Source of the DNA: Rhizobium sp. Q54
GTDB taxonomy: Bacteria > Pseudomonadota > Alphaproteobacteria > Rhizobiales > Xanthobacteraceae
Reading direction: 5' to 3'
DNA length: 64,000 nt
Assembly: GCA_945861895.1 (NCBI GenBank)
Contig: CAMAWF010000005.1
Span: 32,419 to 96,418, forward strand
Each line of letters begins with the position of its first letter. The stretch's first letter is position 1. Shown piece by piece: positions 29,688-38,157 of the stretch. The notes beneath the pieces were generated by a model. The model did no database searches, had not been told where the DNA came from, and was given only the letters and a program-made list of their open reading frames with translations. Position numbers and translations under genes: made by a program.

Positions 29688-30062
29688 TTATTTTTTCTTC
29701 CAGACCTCGGTGCCCTTGGTGCCCGCGTCGGTGCGGCGCCACCATTTTCCTTCCAGCGAACCGTCGGGCTTGATCTCCATGATCATGATGACGGCCTTGC
29801 CGTCGGCGACGCCGCCGACGAATAGCTGGTTGCCGAAAACCTGTCCGATACCGACATATTTCCCGCCGTCCCATTTCAATTCGAGCGCGCCGGATTTGTC
29901 CATGGTGATGGCGAGCGGGCCGGGCCCGTCATAGGACTTGCCGCTGGTTTCCGTGCCGGTGACCACATAGTCGCCAAGTAGCCCGGCGTTATTGGCCTGA
30001 GCGAACGACGGCGCCGACCAGCCGAGGACGGCGAGTAGCGCAAGCGCGAATATCTGTTTCAT
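29688..30062 (-). CDS. Small exported protein of unknown function
   Basis: 124 residues with a signal peptide (MKQIFALALLAVLGWSAPSFAQ). The mature domain looks like a small beta-barrel (GDYVVTGTETSGKSYDGPGP, LKWDGGKYVGIGQVFGNQLF, EGKWWRRTDAGTKGTEVWKK). Similar rhizobial proteins are sometimes labelled fibronectin-binding, which I would not trust. No cysteines, so it is not a lipoprotein. It converges exactly with rsmD (stop codons adjacent). Confidence 0.75.
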   Translation of the reverse strand: MKQIFALALLAVLGWSAPSFAQANNAGLLGDYVVTGTETSGKSYDGPGPLAITMDKSGALELKWDGGKYVGIGQVFGNQLFVGGVADGKAVIMIMEIKPDGSLEGKWWRRTDAGTKGTEVWKKK

Positions 30063-30113
30063 CGATAAACTCCTGACTGACTATGTGGTTTCAGGCCGCC
30101 ATCCTAGCGCAGA

Positions 30114-31922
30114 TCACCGCCGCCCGAACAGCCGTTCGATATCGGTGAGCTTGAGTTCCACATAGGTCGGGCGACCGTGGTTACATTGGCCGGAATTCGG
30201 CGTCGCTTCCATTTCGCGCAACAGCGCGTTCATCTCCTCCGGCTTGAGCCGGCGGCCCGCCCGCACCGAGCCGTAGCAGGCCATCGTCGCCGATACATGC
30301 AACAGCCGGCGCTCAAGCGGCAGCGCCTCGTCCCATTCCGCCATGTGTTCCGCGAGGTCACAAACTAACCCCCGCACATTGACCTCGCCCAGCAAGGACG
30401 GCGTCTCGCGCACCGCCACCGCGCCCGGACCGAACGCCTCGATCAGCAGACCGAAACGCGCAAGTTCATCCGCGCGCTCCACCAGCCGCCCGACATCGGC
30501 GGCGTCGAGTTCGACAATCTCCGGGATCAGCAAAATTTGCCGCGCGACTCCTGATTTATCGATCGCCGCCTTGAGCCGCTCATACACCAGCCGCTCATGC
30601 GCGGCGTGCTGATCGACGATGACCAGCCCGTCTTTGGTCTGCGACACGATGTAAGTCTCATGCACCTGCGCCCGCGCGGCGCCAAGCGGGCGCGCGATGA
30701 GTTCGGCGGCGGGCTCGAAGCTCTCCACGCGCGCATCGGCGGAAGGCTCGCCGACCTCGAAGGCGGCCTGCGCGGCTTCGGCAAACCCGCCGCCACGCGC
30801 CGGCATGTAACCGCGCGACGCCGGACGCGACGGCGAACGCCGCCAATCCCAATTCGCCCGCCCCGGCAGCGTCACCGGGCGAAACGCGGCGATGGTCGCC
30901 GTGCCGCCGGTGGTCGATGCGCGATGGCCCTCGCGCGCCAGCGCCTCTTTCAGCGAACGCACCAGCAGGCTACGCACCAAACCCGGATCGCGGAAACGCA
31001 CTTCGGTTTTCGCCGGATGCACGTTGACGTCCACTTCGCGCGGATCGAGCGTCACGAACAGCGCGACCAGCGGATGCCGGTCGCGCGGCAGATAATCGGC
31101 ATAGGCGCCGCGCACCGCGCCGACCAGCAGCTTGTCGCGCACCGGCCGCCCGTTGACGAAAAGATATTGCCCAAGCGCATTGGCGCGTGTGAGCGTCGGC
31201 AGCGCGGCATAACCTTCGAGCGCGACGCCGTGCACCTCGCCGCGGATTTCAACCGCATTCTCGCGAAACTCCAGGCCAAGCACATCCGCCAGCCGCGCCA
31301 GCCGCCCCGGTCCGCCCGGCAGCGCCGCCGCCCAGGTGACGGGGGCGCGCTCCTCGCCGGCCAGCGTGAAAGCGACATCCGGCCGGCTCATCGCCAGGCG
31401 ACGGACGACGTCGCGTACTGCCTCGGCCTCGCTGCGGTCGGTCTTGAGGAATTTCAGCCGCGCCGGCGTGGCGTAAAAAAGATCGAGCACTTCGACCCGC
31501 GTGCCTTCGTTCAGCGCGGCGGGCTTCGCCTCGGATTTCTCGCCGCCGTCGACCGTCAGCGTCCAGGCATGCGGCTCGGACGCATGACGCGTGACGATCG
31601 TGAGCCTTGCCACCGATCCAATCGAGGGCAGCGCTTCGCCGCGGAATCCGAGCGTGCGGATAGCCAAAAGATCGTCGCCGTCGAGCTTCGAAGTAGCATG
31701 GCGCTCAACCGCGAGCGCGAGGTCGCCGCGCGTCATGCCCTCGCCGTCGTCGGTGACGCGGATGAGCCGGCGGCCGCCGCCATCGGTCATCACGTCGATC
31801 TTGCGCGCGCCGGCGTCGAGCGCGTTCTCGACCAGCTCCTTCACCACGCTTGCCGGGCGCTCGACCACTTCGCCGGCGGCGATGCGGTTGACCGTGGCCT
31901 CGGACAATTGGCGGATGGGCAT
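30114..31922 (-). CDS. mutL: DNA mismatch repair protein MutL
   Basis: 602 residues. The N-terminal GHKL ATPase has motifs [23 protein letters not shown] and [12 protein letters not shown]. The transducer domain follows ([12 protein letters not shown]). After a Pro/Ala-rich linker, the C-terminal dimerisation domain contains [13 protein letters not shown], the DQHA(X)2E(X)4E metal-site motif of MutL endonucleases, and [11 protein letters not shown] near the end. So this MutL should nick DNA itself, as in organisms lacking MutH. Confidence 0.97.
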   Translation of the reverse strand: MPIRQLSEATVNRIAAGEVVERPASVVKELVENALDAGARKIDVMTDGGGRRLIRVTDDGEGMTRGDLALAVERHATSKLDGDDLLAIRTLGFRGEALPSIGSVARLTIVTRHASEPHAWTLTVDGGEKSEAKPAALNEGTRVEVLDLFYATPARLKFLKTDRSEAEAVRDVVRRLAMSRPDVAFTLAGEERAPVTWAAALPGGPGRLARLADVLGLEFRENAVEIRGEVHGVALEGYAALPTLTRANALGQYLFVNGRPVRDKLLVGAVRGAYADYLPRDRHPLVALFVTLDPREVDVNVHPAKTEVRFRDPGLVRSLLVRSLKEALAREGHRASTTGGTATIAAFRPVTLPGRANWDWRRSPSRPASRGYMPARGGGFAEAAQAAFEVGEPSADARVESFEPAAELIARPLGAARAQVHETYIVSQTKDGLVIVDQHAAHERLVYERLKAAIDKSGVARQILLIPEIVELDAADVGRLVERADELARFGLLIEAFGPGAVAVRETPSLLGEVNVRGLVCDLAEHMAEWDEALPLERRLLHVSATMACYGSVRAGRRLKPEEMNALLREMEATPNSGQCNHGRPTYVELKLTDIERLFGRR

Positions 31923-32008
31923 GGGCGGGCCTGATTCGGAAAAACAGGACTTTATCGGCGGGATAAGACACCCGCGAGGCCGGGGGCCAAGCTTCCCCCG
32001 CTATTCAG

Positions 32009-32431
32009 CTAGTCAAACGACGGTCTGCCGGTGCGCAGGCTCTTGATCTTCGAGCGCCGCTTCTTGCCCTCGATGCGGCGTTTCTTCGAAGCCTTGGTCG
32101 GCTTGGTCGCCCGCCGCGGCACCGGGCGCACCGCCGCCGTGCGGATGAGGTCCAGCAGCCGCTCGCGCGCATCGGCCCGGTTGCGCTCCTGGGTGCGGTG
32201 GCGCTGCGCGAGGATGACGATGACGCCGTCCTTGGTCAGCCGCTGGCCGGCCAGCCGCATCAGGCGAACGGCGACGTCGTTCGGCAGCGAGGGCGATCCG
32301 CGCACGTCGAAGCGAAGCTGCACAGCGGAGGACACCTTGTTGACGTTCTGCCCGCCCGGACCGGAGGCGCGCACGAAGGTTTCCGAGAGTTCGGATTCGC
32401 CGATGGCTATGCTGTCGGTGACGCGGATCAT
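32009..32431 (-). CDS. arfB: Alternative ribosome-rescue factor ArfB (aminoacyl-tRNA hydrolase)
   Basis: 140 residues from MIRVTDSIAIGESELSETF. The RF-1-like domain carries the peptidyl-tRNA hydrolysis motif SGPGGQNVNKVSSAVQLRFD, and the C-terminal basic tail (KKRRIEGKKRRSKIKSLRTG) is the one that enters the empty mRNA channel. It rescues ribosomes stalled without a stop codon. The track's start at 32443 uses an ATG that belongs to the palindromic repeat (CGGAATGACGG); the homologous protein begins at the next ATG, 32431, which I prefer. Confidence 0.93.
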   Translation of the reverse strand: MIRVTDSIAIGESELSETFVRASGPGGQNVNKVSSAVQLRFDVRGSPSLPNDVAVRLMRLAGQRLTKDGVIVILAQRHRTQERNRADARERLLDLIRTAAVRPVPRRATKPTKASKKRRIEGKKRRSKIKSLRTGRPSFD

Positions 32432-32437
32432 CGTTTC

Positions 32438-32578
32438 CGTCATTCCGGGGCGCGCCGAAAGGCGCGAACCCGGAATCCATAATCACAGACTCGCCTGTAA
32501 AGTGAAAGCCGTGCCGCACCGATCCGCTGCGGTGTATGGATTCCGGGTTCGCGGGCTTCGCCCGCGCCCCGGAATGAC
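32438..32578. repeat. Palindromic repeat, family C (GTCATTCCGGGGCGCG type), intergenic copy
   Basis: Outer arms CGTCATTCCGGGGCGCG and CGCGCCCCGGAATGACG; inner arms CCCGGAATCCATA and TATGGATTCCGGG. The centre is unique sequence (ATCACAGACTCGCCTG and on). It fills the gap between the pgi stop codon and the arfB start almost exactly. The second copy, within ileS, is at 39732-39832. Confidence 0.93.
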
Positions 32579-32580
32579 GA

Positions 32581-33894
32581 TCAGGATGAGGCCAAATACT
32601 TCTTCGCCAGCGCCTTGCCCGCTTCCACCGCCGGCTGATCGAAGGCGTCCACCCCGAGAAGATGCGCGGCGACGATCGTCTCCAGCATGAAATGCATCAG
32701 CAATTCGCCGAGCGCTTCCTCGTCGAGCTTCGGCAAATGGATGCTGCGCACCGGGCAGCCGTTCTTCGCCAGCGTCTCGGCGGTGGCGCGGCCCTGCGCG
32801 GCAACCAGATCGCCGATGGTCTTGCCGCCAAGGCCGGGCTCGCCCGCGAGCTTCGCCAGCTCGGCATCGATGCGCGGACCGCCGCCGTTGCCGGTTGTGA
32901 CAACGGTGAACAGCTTGTCGCGCGGACCGCCGATGAACAGCTGCAACTGACTGTGCTGATCGAGCGGACCCAACGCGGCAATCGGCGTCGTGCCCTTGCC
33001 GTCCTTGCCGAGACTTTCCGCCCACAATTGCACATACCAGCGCGTGAAGCGCTCAAGCCGGTCGGCGTAAGCCATCATCACCGCGATGCGCTTGCCTTTT
33101 TCCGCCAGCGCGACCGCGAGCGCCGCGCCGACGGCAGCGGGCACCTCCGCCGCGGGCTTTTTCGCCAGCACCGGCGCCAGCGCCGACGCGGCGCCGCGGC
33201 GCACCGCCGCAATATCGAGGCCGAGCAACGCCGCCGGCAGCAGGCCGACATTCGTCAGCACGGAAAAACGCCCGCCGACACCGGCATCGTGGTCGAAAAT
33301 CGGGACATTATGCTTGGCGAGCAAATCGCGCAGGCCGTTTTTATGCGAACCGTTGGCAGGCTCGGTCAGGCCGAAAAATATTTCCGGGATCTGCGCCGCC
33401 AACCCGGCTGCCTTGACCGCGGAGAGCGCGGCAATGGTCTGCATCAGCGTCTCGGCGGTGCCGCCGGATTTCGAAACGGCGACAAAGCGCGTGGTCTTGC
33501 GCGGCAGTTGCTTGAGCAGCGCGCCATAAGTATCCGCATCGAGATTGTCCATGAAATGCACGCGCGGCGGCGCGCGCAACACGCCGACGCCCGGCAATGC
33601 GTAGCCGGCAAGCTGCGCCAGCGTTTGCCCGCCCAGGCTCGACCCGCCGGTGCCGAGGAACACGATGTCGCTGGCGCCCGCGGCCAGGCGGCGGCCCACC
33701 TCCATGATCGCCTTGAGATCGTCCTGCCTGGCGGGAAGCCGCAACAGCGGCAGGCCGCCGCCGGCATGACGGGATCGCAGCCAGTCCAGCGCCGCGCCGG
33801 TACGCTCAAGCATGCGATCGAGAGCCGATGCGGCAACGCCGCCCGCGCCGACGCTTTCCTCGCGCGCATTCTCGATCGATTGCTGGAAGGGCAT
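32581..33894 (-). CDS. pgi: Glucose-6-phosphate isomerase (short form)
   Basis: 437 residues, shorter than the usual 540-550-residue bacterial enzyme, but all core motifs are present: FLGTGGSSLGGQTL (phosphate-binding), VSKSGGTAETLMQ, GGRFSVLTNVGLLPAAL, LGPLDQHSQLQLFIGGPRD and the C-terminal LGVDAFDQPAVEAGKALAKKYL. It interconverts glucose-6-phosphate and fructose-6-phosphate. The short length is seen in some Hyphomicrobiales lineages. It lies directly upstream of arfB, separated only by a palindromic repeat. Confidence 0.93.
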   Translation of the reverse strand: MPFQQSIENAREESVGAGGVAASALDRMLERTGAALDWLRSRHAGGGLPLLRLPARQDDLKAIMEVGRRLAAGASDIVFLGTGGSSLGGQTLAQLAGYALPGVGVLRAPPRVHFMDNLDADTYGALLKQLPRKTTRFVAVSKSGGTAETLMQTIAALSAVKAAGLAAQIPEIFFGLTEPANGSHKNGLRDLLAKHNVPIFDHDAGVGGRFSVLTNVGLLPAALLGLDIAAVRRGAASALAPVLAKKPAAEVPAAVGAALAVALAEKGKRIAVMMAYADRLERFTRWYVQLWAESLGKDGKGTTPIAALGPLDQHSQLQLFIGGPRDKLFTVVTTGNGGGPRIDAELAKLAGEPGLGGKTIGDLVAAQGRATAETLAKNGCPVRSIHLPKLDEEALGELLMHFMLETIVAAHLLGVDAFDQPAVEAGKALAKKYLASS

Positions 33895-33960
33895 CGGCTG
33901 TTCCCGAATCTTCGGGGGAGTCTAGTGGCGGCGGGGCGCGCGCGAAAGGCGTCCGCGCCG

Positions 33961-35286
33961 CTACTCGCCCTGCGAAGCGAGCCCCTTGGGCCGGCCCGCC
34001 ACCGTGACCAGCAGACCGCCGGAGTAGAGCCGCTTGGCGACCCGCTTGGCGTCTTCGAGCGTGACGGCGTCGATCATCGCGCTGCGGCGCTGGATATAGT
34101 CGATGCCGAGATTGTCGAGCTGCATCTGCACGAGCTGGGAGGCGATCTTGCCGGAGGTGTCGAGCCCGAGCGCGTAGGAGCTTTTGAGATACGACTTCGC
34201 CTTGGCGACTTCTTCCGCGGTCGGGCCGTTCTCGGCCATGCGCTTGATTTCCTGCTCGATGATGGCCAGCGCCTCGCCGGTGCGGTCGGCGCGCGTGGCG
34301 GTGCCGCCGATGAACACCGCGGCCTGCTTGAACCAGACCAGGCTGTCGGAGACGCCATAGGCCAAGCCGCGCTTCTCGCGCACTTCGCGGTACAGCCGCG
34401 AGGAGAACGAGCCGCCGCCGAGAATGTGATTGACGATATAGGCCGCCATGAAATCCGGATCGCTGCGCGCGATCCCCGCGCCGCCGAAGGTGACGACCGC
34501 CTGCGGCACATCGATGTCGATGACGATGCGGCGGCCGAGGCCGCGCGGCGTTACCGGAGACAGCCGCGGCTGCTCGATCTTGGCGGGCAACGATGCGAAG
34601 GCGTGATCGATCAGTTCGCCGGCGGTCTTGGCGTCGATGTCGCCGACGATGGCGATCTTGAGCCCGGCGCGCGCGAACACGCGCTTGGGATAGGACTTGA
34701 GATCGTCGACGGTGATGTTCGGCACGCTATCGAGGCTACCCTTGGTCTCGCGGCCGTAAGGGTGCCCGGGAAATGCCGTCGCCCACCAGCGCCGGCTGGC
34801 GATCGAGTTGGGGTTGGAGGTGTCGCGCCGCAGCCCGGAGAGCACCTGGCTGCGCACGCGCTCGACATCGGCGGCATCGAAGCGCGGCGCGGTCAACGCC
34901 AGCCGCAGCAGATCGAACGCTTCCGCGCGATGCTCGTTGAGCGCGCGCAATGAGCCATGCATGTAATCGCGCCCGGACGAAAATCCGAGTTCGATGGCAT
35001 GGTTCTCCAGCCGCTCGTGGAACGTCTTGGAATCAAGATTGCCGGCGCCTTCGTCGAGCAGATGGGTGGCAAGGCTGGCGAGCCCGGCTTTGTCCGCCGG
35101 GTCTTCGCTCGATCCTCCGGCGAAAGCATAATTGAGCACGACCAGCGGCACCGCGGATTCCCGCACCAGCCAGGCTTCGATCCCCGCCGGGCTGACCAGC
35201 CGTTCGATTGTCATGGCCCGCGCGGCGGGCGCCATCAACGTCAGGCCCAAAGCCGCCATCGCCGCCAGCAGCGTGCGAAATTTCAT
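33961..35286 (-). CDS. M16 family peptidase subunit lacking the zinc motif
   Basis: 441 residues starting at MKFRTLLAAMAALGLTLMAP, a signal peptide (APAARA cleavage region). The ATG overlaps the stop of the upstream M16 gene (ATGA). The usual HxxEH position reads LATHLLDEGAGN, so the zinc site is destroyed. The C-terminal half retains FGGAGIARSDPDF and EVREKRGLAYGVS, the glycine-rich/substrate-binding region. It is therefore probably the non-catalytic partner of the adjacent protease, as in other two-gene periplasmic M16B pairs. Confidence 0.9.
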   Translation of the reverse strand: MKFRTLLAAMAALGLTLMAPAARAMTIERLVSPAGIEAWLVRESAVPLVVLNYAFAGGSSEDPADKAGLASLATHLLDEGAGNLDSKTFHERLENHAIELGFSSGRDYMHGSLRALNEHRAEAFDLLRLALTAPRFDAADVERVRSQVLSGLRRDTSNPNSIASRRWWATAFPGHPYGRETKGSLDSVPNITVDDLKSYPKRVFARAGLKIAIVGDIDAKTAGELIDHAFASLPAKIEQPRLSPVTPRGLGRRIVIDIDVPQAVVTFGGAGIARSDPDFMAAYIVNHILGGGSFSSRLYREVREKRGLAYGVSDSLVWFKQAAVFIGGTATRADRTGEALAIIEQEIKRMAENGPTAEEVAKAKSYLKSSYALGLDTSGKIASQLVQMQLDNLGIDYIQRRSAMIDAVTLEDAKRVAKRLYSGGLLVTVAGRPKGLASQGE

Positions 35287-36668
35287 GATCGCTTCTCCGT
35301 CGGCGGCGCGGTGTCCTTGACCAGATAGCCGGTGACCGAGCGGCGCTTGTCGAGCCATTGGCGGGCGGCGTCCTGCACCGCGCCCGCCGTCACGGCGCGA
35401 ATGCGCTCGGGCCAGCTGCGGACATCCTCCACGCTAGAGCCGGTGGTGAGCGCCACGCCATACCAGCGCGCCAGCGATGCCTGGCTGTCCTGCGCGTAGA
35501 TAGAATCCGCGATCAATCTGGTTTTCGAGCGTGCAAGCTCTTCCGGCGTCACGCCCTTCTCGATCAACGCGGCGATGACGGCTTCGATTTCACTTTCGAG
35601 CTGCGGCAGCGACACGCCCGGCTTGGGCGAACCGTAAAATCCGAACCTGGTCGAATCCAGCGCCGAGGCGCTGTACCAGGCGCCCGCGCTGACGGCGATG
35701 CTCTTCTCCACCACCAGCGCACGATTGAGCCGGCTGTTGGAGCCGCTGCCGAGGATGTGGGCGAGCACGTCGAGCGCTTCGGATTCGCCGCGTTTGGCGG
35801 TAGCGAACGAAGGAACCAGATAACTGCGCTGCACGCTCGGCTGCTCGACGCGCGGATCGGCCAGCGTGAGCGAACGCGGCGAGACCGGCGGCGGTTCCTG
35901 CGGACGAACGCGCGCACGAATGTCGGTGCGGCGGGCGACCTTGCCGTAGGTCTGCTCCGCCAGCGCGCGGACGGCATTGGCCTCGACGTCGCCGGCAACG
36001 ACCAGCACCGCATTGTTCGGGCCGTAAAAACGTTTGTAGAAGGCGATGGCGTCCGCGCGGTCGAGTTTTTCCATCTCGTGCCGCCAGCCTATCACCGGCT
36101 TGCCGTAAGGGTGATTGAGATAGAGCGCCGCCTCGATCTGCTCGCCGAGCCGTGCGCCCGGATTATTGGCGACGCGCTGGTTCTGCTCTTCGAGAATGAC
36201 ATTCCGCTCCGGCAGCACCACCGCATCGGTGAGCACGAGCCCGGTCATGCGGTCGGATTCGAATTCCATCAGCGACTTGAGATGCTCGCGGGTGACGCGC
36301 TGGTAGTAGCCGGTGTAGTCCGACGAAGTGAAGGCATTTTCCTGGCCGCCGATGGTGGCGACGACTTGCGAGAATTTGCCGGCGGGATTTTTCGCCGTGC
36401 CCTTGAACATCAGATGTTCGAGAAAATGCGCCAGTCCGGATTTTCCCGGCGTCTCGTCGGCGGCGCCGACCTTGTACCAGATCATATGCGTCACCACCGG
36501 CGCGCGGCGGTCGGGGATGACGACGACTTCCAATCCGTTGGCGAGCGTGAAATGCGTAACCGTAGGCCCTTTGCCGCTCTCGGCGGCGGCGGGCGGCGAC
36601 GCGAAGATTGCGGCGGCGGCCAGCGCGAGAAATGTCGTTATGAGCCTGTGCCGCACCGGGACGTCCAC
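35283..36668 (-). CDS. M16 family zinc metallopeptidase, catalytic subunit
   Basis: 461 residues with a signal sequence (HRLITTFLALAAAAIFAS, then PPAAAE). The inverted zinc motif is intact: SGLAHFLEHLMFKGT, followed by the distal Glu in the NVILEEQNQRVANNPG region. The start is a GTG at 36668. The C-terminal domain has KRGESEALDVLAHILGSGSN. It is likely to form a periplasmic heterodimer with the downstream HxxEH-less subunit. The peptide substrates are unknown. Confidence 0.92.
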   Translation of the reverse strand: MDVPVRHRLITTFLALAAAAIFASPPAAAESGKGPTVTHFTLANGLEVVVIPDRRAPVVTHMIWYKVGAADETPGKSGLAHFLEHLMFKGTAKNPAGKFSQVVATIGGQENAFTSSDYTGYYQRVTREHLKSLMEFESDRMTGLVLTDAVVLPERNVILEEQNQRVANNPGARLGEQIEAALYLNHPYGKPVIGWRHEMEKLDRADAIAFYKRFYGPNNAVLVVAGDVEANAVRALAEQTYGKVARRTDIRARVRPQEPPPVSPRSLTLADPRVEQPSVQRSYLVPSFATAKRGESEALDVLAHILGSGSNSRLNRALVVEKSIAVSAGAWYSASALDSTRFGFYGSPKPGVSLPQLESEIEAVIAALIEKGVTPEELARSKTRLIADSIYAQDSQASLARWYGVALTTGSSVEDVRSWPERIRAVTAGAVQDAARQWLDKRRSVTGYLVKDTAPPTEKRS

Positions 36669-36705
36669 CTGAGGCTGTTATTTGTTGCGGTAACGCGGCG
36701 AGCAA

Positions 36706-37419
36706 TCAGCGACCGAGACCCTTGTCCTTGGGGTCGAGCGGCTTTGCTTCCTGCTTCTTACTGCCGAGGCCGTAAGGCTGGTTCGGCGAGGGCGTCTGAT
36801 AGCCGGCCGGCGGTTCGGTCAGGTTGGTGCGCGGCGGCTCTCCGGCGAACACCCCGGTCTCTTCGCTCTTGCTGCGGTCGAACAGGTTACTGAAGATGCC
36901 GCCCTTGTAGCCGAGCTCCGAAGGCATCAGCTTTCGCTGGCTTTCGTATTCAGTGGTTGAGCGGTTTGCCGGCCTGTTCCCGGTCCCGCGCGCGACCTTG
37001 CCGCGCTCAAGCTCGTCCGGCCGCAGCGGGCGTGAGTTGTCATGCAGCAACTCCGCGGTGCTGCGGGCATCCCTTTTGTCGGCCGCGGTCGCATCCTTGC
37101 GCCGCTTCACGTCGGGATCGACCGGCCAGGCCGGATTGTTTTCGGCCGCGGTCGCTTTATCCGGCGCAGGAAGAGCGCGGCTCGGCGGCACCACAAGCGG
37201 CGAACGCTCGCGGTATTCGATGCCCGCGCTATCCCGACTGAGGCCGATACTTTCCATGAAGTTGCGGAAAATTTTGGTGTCGAGTGCTTCTTCTTCGTCA
37301 TCGGCGGCGCGCGCCGGCGCTCCCGCAAAGGCCAGCAGGAACGCCACGGCAAGCACACCGGCCAACGCGAGGGTCAGCCCGGACTTCGCCTGCAAACGTG
37401 ATCGCGACTTTTTCGCCAT
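36706..37419 (-). CDS. Exported or anchored protein of unknown function, disordered
   Basis: 237 residues from the ATG at 37419 (the track GTG start at 37434 is possible). A basic N-terminus (MAKKSRSRLQAKSG) precedes a single hydrophobic segment (LTLALAGVLAVAFLLAFAGA) ending at APARAADDEEE, so it is secreted or membrane-anchored. The rest is charged, Pro-rich and low in hydrophobics, with LDTKIFRNFMESIGL as the only helix-like stretch; that helix and FSNLFDRSKSEETGVF may be binding motifs. It sits between lspA and the M16 pair on the same strand. I do not recognise a family. Confidence 0.65.
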   Translation of the reverse strand: MAKKSRSRLQAKSGLTLALAGVLAVAFLLAFAGAPARAADDEEEALDTKIFRNFMESIGLSRDSAGIEYRERSPLVVPPSRALPAPDKATAAENNPAWPVDPDVKRRKDATAADKRDARSTAELLHDNSRPLRPDELERGKVARGTGNRPANRSTTEYESQRKLMPSELGYKGGIFSNLFDRSKSEETGVFAGEPPRTNLTEPPAGYQTPSPNQPYGLGSKKQEAKPLDPKDKGLGR

Positions 37420-37481
37420 ACGCTTTCGCACCACCCTCGGACCGCAAATCCCACTTCAACGTTGCGAATTTTGGCCTCAGA

Positions 37482-38006
37482 TCAGGGCGCTTTTGCGGCG
37501 CGCTCCCCGGCCAGAGATTCATACAGCAGGCCGATAACCCCGGCAACGATGGCTACATCAGCGAGGTTAAAAACGTACCAACTAAAGCGCCAAGTGGCCG
37601 TGGTCACATGAAAATGAACGAAATCGGCCACCGCCCCATAGGCCAGCCGGTCGATCCCGTTGCCGATGGCGCCGCCGATGATAAGCCCGAGCGACAACGC
37701 GGCAAGCCGGTTGGCGACCCGCGCCAGCCATATCCACAGCAGCACCACCGCCAGCAGCTTGAGCGCGAGCAGCACCCATTGGCCGAGTGGGCCCTCCTGC
37801 TGAAACCAGCCATAGCTGATGCCTTTGTTCCAGGTCAGCGCCAGGTCGAGAAACGGCGTCACGGCGACGGCGCCCCTGGCCGCAAGCTCGAAGCCGAACA
37901 GCAGCCAAAGCTTCAATGCCTGATCGAGCGCGCAGACGACGGCCGCCACGACCAAGCCGAGGCGGGTGAAGGGGCCGAGAAGATTGAGTGAGCGCATCAT
38001 CGACAT
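37482..38006 (-). CDS. lspA: Lipoprotein signal peptidase LspA
   Basis: 174 residues; four transmembrane segments. It removes signal peptides from prolipoproteins in the inner membrane. Catalytic motifs are GGAIGNGIDRLAYGAVADFV (first Asp) and FSWYVFNLADVAIVAGVIGL (second Asp); LTWNKGISYGWF is the usual NxGxxFG-like block. I start at MSMMRSL (38006); ATGs at 38000 and 37997 are alternatives. The 963-bp track ORF is this gene plus read-through of the repeat and an ileS frame. The ribosome-binding region (GAGGGGAAGCG) overlaps the tip of a palindromic repeat. Confidence 0.94.
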   Translation of the reverse strand: MSMMRSLNLLGPFTRLGLVVAAVVCALDQALKLWLLFGFELAARGAVAVTPFLDLALTWNKGISYGWFQQEGPLGQWVLLALKLLAVVLLWIWLARVANRLAALSLGLIIGGAIGNGIDRLAYGAVADFVHFHVTTATWRFSWYVFNLADVAIVAGVIGLLYESLAGERAAKAP

Positions 38007-38011
38007 CGCTT

Positions 38012-38149
38012 CCCCTCTCCCCTTGTGGGAGAGGGTGGTTCCGAGCGAAGCGAGGAACCGGGTGAGGGGTCCTGCATCGCGTGAATTACGACCCCTCACC
38101 CGGTTCGCACCTTCGGTGCTCACCACCCTCTCCCACAAGGGGAGAGGGT
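38012..38149. repeat. Inverted repeat, family A, second copy
   Basis: The same arms as at 6859-7068 (CCCTCTCCCCTTGTGGGAGA and complement), with inner arms CGGGTGAGGGGTC and GACCCCTCACCCGG. The unique centre is only about 20 bp. It occupies nearly all of the 151 bp between ileS and lspA, ending about 5 bp upstream of the lspA start. Confidence 0.92.
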
Positions 38150-38157
38150 TCATTTTT

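Noticed and set aside
32662-34953. 763-aa plus-strand ORF
   Set aside because: Antisense shadow of pgi and the M16 gene; no recognisable domain, biased composition.
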